Shown: piece by piece, positions 51,201 through 57,200 of the stretch
Position numbering within the stretch: the first letter of the stretch is position 1
Layout of the letters: every line of letters begins with the position of its first letter
Origin: Symsagittifera roscoffensis
Taxonomy: Eukaryota > Xenacoelomorpha > Acoela > Convolutidae
Direction of reading: 5' to 3'
Length of the DNA stretch: 64,000 nt
Assembly: GCF_963678635.1 (NCBI RefSeq)
Contig: NC_087070.1
Span: forward strand, 54,786,617 to 54,850,616
Made by a program: the position numbers and the translations under genes
Notes under the pieces: model-generated
The model's input: only the letters and a program-made list of their open reading frames with translations
What the model was told of the DNA's origin: nothing
The model's database searches: none

Positions 51201-54200
51201 GTCTAAGAAAACTCTAAGACAAGTCAGGCCAGTTCCAATGCATGTGAACGCAGACCTTGCCAAAAACCTGCCAAAACTTTGGAGAATCTCGTTTTGAGTA
51301 AGCCACAATCGCAAACACAACCCCTAAATTTTGAGAAATTAGTTTTTTGAGAAAATCAAATTTTTTGGTTTATGGAAAAATGATAGTTATGCAAGTTTCG
51401 TATATGAAAAATCATTAATCATAGACCTTTCTTGCAATTTTTTTTAACTTATGGAAATGCATGAAAATGTATGAATTGCGTTTTTGCGTATATGAAAAGT
51501 GTATAATTAGCCCTTTTGGTAAATTCAGACTTGCTAATTTCTCCGGAGTACTTTATCGGGTGCGTATTTTAACTCCGCCGGCTTATTACGATGGATAAGA
51601 CTGTGAAAAAGTTTCGATTGCTCAAAGTCAATCCCTAACAATAAATATCCTCCCCTCCCCCCAAAAAAATTTGAATCTGAAAATCTCAATTTTATGCATT
51701 AGTTTCTGATTTTTTACTTCGTTTTTCTTCATTCTTTTTCATGATGATTGTGATGAATAATTTTAGGTTGAAAAATCTGTCAATGTAGCAAAAGAACTAA
51801 AACTATCCTTAGTCAGGTTTAGATTAGAAAGTTTTGCTCGCTCTTTTCCTTTATTCAAAAAAATTTTTAAGCGCCGTACTTAAGTTTCAAAAGCTACCTT
51901 TGAGTTTGAAAAATGTTCTGTCCTTGAGTCGCAGAAGATCTATTTAAAGATAAGTTTGTCTGTCTATCGATATTCCGATCCTAGTATTCTTACCACAGTT
52001 TAGAATGAGAGCTTTTTGATGGGCAAATTTTCATTTTACGGTTCAAGGCCGTTTCTTTGATTGAGACCAGAATTTCAGTTAGATACAGCTTTTTGCTGCG
52101 GAGAGTGATCAAGCTTCGGAAGTCTGAAAGACTGGAGGAGATCAAATGAGAGCACTGCTCCTAAATAGGGAATAAAAATTATCAATGCTGAGAAAGTAGC
52201 CTGTTTTCTCACAATTTTGCCGGCGGTAAAAATTTTATTTAGGAAAAAATGACTTTTTACTTTTTGCGCACATATAGAAAATAATTTTTTTTCTGAAGTA
52301 GTTTTCATTTTGTTTCTGAAGTCCACTTTCTTTTAATTTCTTAAATTTCTCCCGGTTTGGATTCTGATACAACAGAACAGTTTTTTTATTTTTTTTTATT
52401 CGATTCAGACTAAAAAAAAGTCGTTGCAATGCGCTATTTATAAAGCAACGTTAACCGTGGTAGATTTTGAAAAACTCTGCAAACAAAACCGATAAGTTTT
52501 CTTAGATTAACATCATACCTGGATCTCGAGATGGAAAATCCGGATCTCGAGGTTAATTCGTACCACGAAAAATCAGATTCCATGAATAATGACAGAATGA
52601 ATTATTTTAAATTTTTTTTTATCCAATTTTTCAACTCCCGAAAAAACGCACCACAGCTGATGCAAAGCACTGCTTCGCCTCTGATTACTAATTCGTTTTT
52701 TTTTTCGCTTTTGATCAAACTACGACCAAAATTCAGAGTATGAATTGTTCTTACTAGGTTCCAAGGCAAACAAGGAGTAATCGGATCAATTGAGCATTAG
52801 AAGTAATTTTGAAGCTGCTTCCTTAGAGTCCGGAACAAAAATTGTTACTAGAAAAACGTTAGTTTGCTTGAAAAAGTTTGGTTGAATTACTCCAAATTGT
52901 CGAAATTCTTAATTGAAATTTTGGAAAAAGAAGATTTTTTTAAGAACTATTCCATCAATATTTTGTTGACCGAACTAAAAGATTTGATTCCTCCCCCTTT
53001 CAGATTTCCAGGAGAGTAATAATTGTCCCACCATTGAAAATCAGGAGGAACTTTGTGTTCTAGTGTGTTTCTTTTTTCTTATATTTTTTTCTTGTTTTCC
53101 GCCCGAAATCAGGTACCACAAATAAAAATCGGAAGGGGTCGAATGATATATCATATTACAGCCAATTAAGTCGTCTTTCGAACGACAAAAAAATTTGAAA
53201 AATTTATCCCTGTATTGAGAAAAGCAGCTTTCGGTCTTATTTCGAGTGAATAAGGTGAGCGAGCGGTCTCATTAAGAGTCGAAGAACGTAGTTCAGTCTC
53301 TTATATAGATCACGTTTTTTTTTGTTTTTTTTTTCAGGAAAAGTTTTAAAATTTGTTCAGGCTCACAATTAATTTTCTTTGCGGTTTGATTTTTGATTTA
53401 TTTTTAAGTTCAAGTAACTTTTTTTTGCTAAATGGAACGCTAACTCCGCTATCGAGCAGCAAAATTGTAAAGTTCAGGAAAAAGGTGATTGACTTTTGGT
53501 TTCGAAAATGGAATTATTCTATCGAATTTTCCAGCGAAATCAAAGTTTTACCCATGGATCAAACTTTTTAATTTGGGTTAATTTTATCAAAAACGTGTCA
53601 ATCTTAAACTGTTTTTTAAATTCAAAGGGCTTTAAGCCCATCAATTTTTTTTCTATGCCTAAATGCTTGTGTGATATGAATCTGTGTGTCTGTGTGTGGG
53701 GTTGTGTGTGTCGATTTTTTGTTATCTAAACTTCCGGTCAGAATTTTTTCGAAATGTTTGAATAAAGCAAGAATTTGTAAATTTTGATCTAAATCCGTTG
53801 TTACATTGAGACTGAAAATAGACCCAAAATGCGAACAGACTGAATCGGTTGACCTCTATAGACCAAAAAATCTAATCAAACAATTCCATAAACCGAGTCT
53901 AGGAAAAAACTAATTATATAAATTTCATAAAATTTGTTTCATCATTATAGTGGTGTCATCGAATTTGTATTGCACGTCATTTTTATATTGACTTGATCAA
54001 TGCCTGATTAAACATAATATTTAATTTTAAAATGATCATCTTTAGGAATTTTTGTCAACATGCGAAATTTGATTTTTTCATTATATCATATGTGAAAGAC
54101 TGAAAAACAAACTAAAGAAAATTCGTTTCCAGTGCATTGTAAATTCAAGACGGTCGAACCTTCGATGAATTTAATTTTGAGTAACCCAAGATCTTTGTCA

Positions 54201-57200
54201 CTTGTGTTCGAATACGAACGCAGCCCAAAATTTTCGAGAAATTAATATTAAAAAAAACCAAAAAAAAACAAGAGTCAGTAGAAGCAATATAACTTATATT
54301 AGCTCATGTTAGCCTTAAAGTTTTGCCTGCACCGGAGTTTCATAGATAGTAATCGAATATATTAGTTTTTCAATGTCAGTCTCAATACATTTCAAATATA
54401 CCCTACAAAAGTTGATCAAAAATGGATTATAATACCAACATTTTTAACCATTATAATCGTTTATAATCGATTATAATGTTTTCAGAGGTTATTGATGGAA
54501 ATAGCAAAGTTTTCGAAAAAAAATATCTCATTTCCTATTATGTGCAGTTGCTGCGCCTTACGTTTCATAAACTTTTTCTTTTCAACAAGAAACTGTATAT
54601 TTTTGAAATTTCTCTACATTTTCAGTTTGGTAGTTAAACATTTTATGCAAGTGTTTTTACCGTCGCACTGTCGCCATGGAAAAATCACCATTTGCTCACC
54701 TTTGCAATTCACCATTTCCCCTCACTCCCCCCCCCCCACCTTCAAGTAAGGGGGGTTCAATGGTTGAGCGGTGGTATTTATTGGTTGAAGGGGGATGGCT
54801 AAACGGAGAGAGGGGGGAGGTTAGTCAACGTGAACTCCATCACCTCTTCTAAACCCCCTCCCAGTTTATGAAAATTGACAATTGTGAACAGATTTGTTCT
54901 TCTTACTAAACTTCGTAACATCACGCCGTTAGCCGTAATAACACATTATACAAAAATAAAAATTGATTTTTTGAATGAGGGGAAATGCAAAAGAGCCAAA
55001 ATTTATCTTTGATTTGTCATAGGTTTGCTGCAGAAAAAGTGCAAAAAGCTTTTCTCATCATCCAATCACTCATATGCATCTCTCAATTTTTTCAGCAGCT
55101 GGATTAAGATGAGAGTAGGCGGATCTCTATTTGCTTTATCAGAAACTGAAACCCCTCCCCTGGTGGTATTATTTCAGGCCATCTAATTATGAGAGACCAG
55201 CCTCAAAGTTTTAACGTTTCTTGGGCGCCAATGCGTCCTAAACTTGCAGATTTGCACGCGCCCAAAAAGCTGCATTTTATCAAAATCTTTCAAAGGTTCC
55301 ACAAATGCCTTTTTGGTACATTTTTCCAGTAGTAAAGGTGTAGTCCTGAAACTGTTGGCACAATGAGTCAAAATCACTTGAAAATTTGAGAAAGGTCGGA
55401 AAGTCGATTTGGTTGACATAAAAAAGGCAAGGCGGACAAAATGGTCGGGAAAGTATTTCGGATTATACTAAATTTATTTCGGAATTATATTCGGAATTAT
55501 ATTAAACTTGATCCATTTTGAGGTGTTGTATGTTGTCGATGGTTTGATATGTTCTGTTTCAGAACTGGACCGATATTAACTTGAAGTGGGATCCAGAAGA
55601 CTATGACAACATCACCAGCATCCGGGTGCCCTCCAACTGGCTCTGGCTGCCAGACATAGTCCTCTACAACAAGTAAATAACATAACCAACCCGCCTGTAT
55701 AAATATCCAGCATTGAATATTCATCATACAGTTCAATATATAGCATTCCATCGATGCAGAAAAAAAACTAAGAAAACAGCGTGATTAGCATAAAGAGAAA
55801 CTGGGCGATGGTTATTCTTACCATAGACTCCATGTAAGGAGTTCTATGACAAGCATTTTCTCACAAGCATTTTCTGATAAGTTGTTGTCGAACCGGGAGC
55901 ACACAATTCACAGATTGAGTTTTATATGTTCTCCAAGCATTATCAGAGAAACAAATCCGTTGTTTCTTTCTTTAGCAAAACATTTACCTATGCCGCGTTT
56001 TCCTAAAAACAAATTCTGTCAAATTTGACTTACTGACTTTGAGAACTTTGAGGACCCATTGTTGAAAGTAGATTACCCATGAGTTTTGCTATTTAAAGAA
56101 CTTAAAGAAGTTTTATTAAGCCAATCTGAATAAAAAACTTAAGACCACTTAAACAAAGCCGTCGAAACCATCGAAATGCTCTAGAAAAATCTGGCGTTCA
56201 TAATATATTTTTAACACCCCACCCCTGGCTGCCCTCATAGCTTTAACCGAAAAATAAACAAAAAGTTGTGAAGTTGCCTTTTCCAACAGCAATATGGTAT
56301 GAGAATTTAGAAACGTGTTAGTTTCTGTTTTGAAATGATGTTTTTGGTTTTCAGTGCTGACGGCCAATACGAGGTGACCCTGCGCACGAAAGCGCTCGTA
56401 AGGTACCAAGGTCAAGTCGAGTGGACCCCTCCCGCCATATACAAGAGCTCCTGCGAGATAGATGTCAAGTTCTTTCCGTTCGACATGCAAACATGCAAAA
56501 TGAAGTTTGGAAGTTGGACATACGATGCTAAACTAGTTGACCTTTACCTGCGAAGATTGACTGTGGATAAAAGGGGGTATAGCGAGAATGGAGAATGGGA
56601 ACTTGTCGATGCCCCTGGATTCAAACACGTGATCGTGTATTCGTCGTGTTGCGGCAACACTTACTATACCGATGTTACCTTCCAGTTTGTGCTGATAAGG
56701 AAGCCTCTGTTTTACACAGTCAATTTAATCATACCTTGCGTCTTGATTTCATTTTTGACAGTCCTAGTGTTTTATCTACCCTCCGACTGTGGTGAAAAAG
56801 TGACACTTTGCATTTCTGTGCTTCTAGCTCTCACTGTCTTCTTACTCCTAATCGCCGAAATAATTCCGGCAACATCGTTGGTCGTCCCGCTGATCGGAAA
56901 CTATTTACTTTTCACAATGGTTATGGTTACCTTGTCAATTATAATAACAGTTGTAGTCCTAAACGTACATCATAGAGTTCCTAGCACACATACGATGCCT
57001 GGTTGGGTGAAAACTGTATTTTTGAACTACTTGCCTAAACTTCTGCTTATGAAACAGCCCGAAAAACAGGATAACAATGCTCCCTCGGGCTACACTTTGT
57101 TCAGCCCCGTCAACCCAAATCCGAACCCTTCAAACGCCACATCCACAAATTACTCGGCAACCAATAATGTTCTCTCAGCCGGCGTGAATCATAATACGAA

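Larger units (their letters stand above)
43024..55562. other. Intron 3, filled with transposon remnants
   Basis: The host gene has no exon in this 12.5-kb stretch. Its contents are described separately: the MITE at 43476, the MULE remnant at 44230-45300, the tandem duplication at 45923-47071, a C-rich stretch near 47340-47490, the MITE at 48807, and several copies of a CCCGGGTTGAC repeat. The remainder, including 51530-53270, shows nothing recognisable. The acceptor is GTTCTGTTTCAG at 55562. Confidence 0.6.

Noticed and set aside
56149-56490. A 113-codon minus-strand open frame over the start of exon 5.
   Set aside because: Antisense shadow of the receptor exon.
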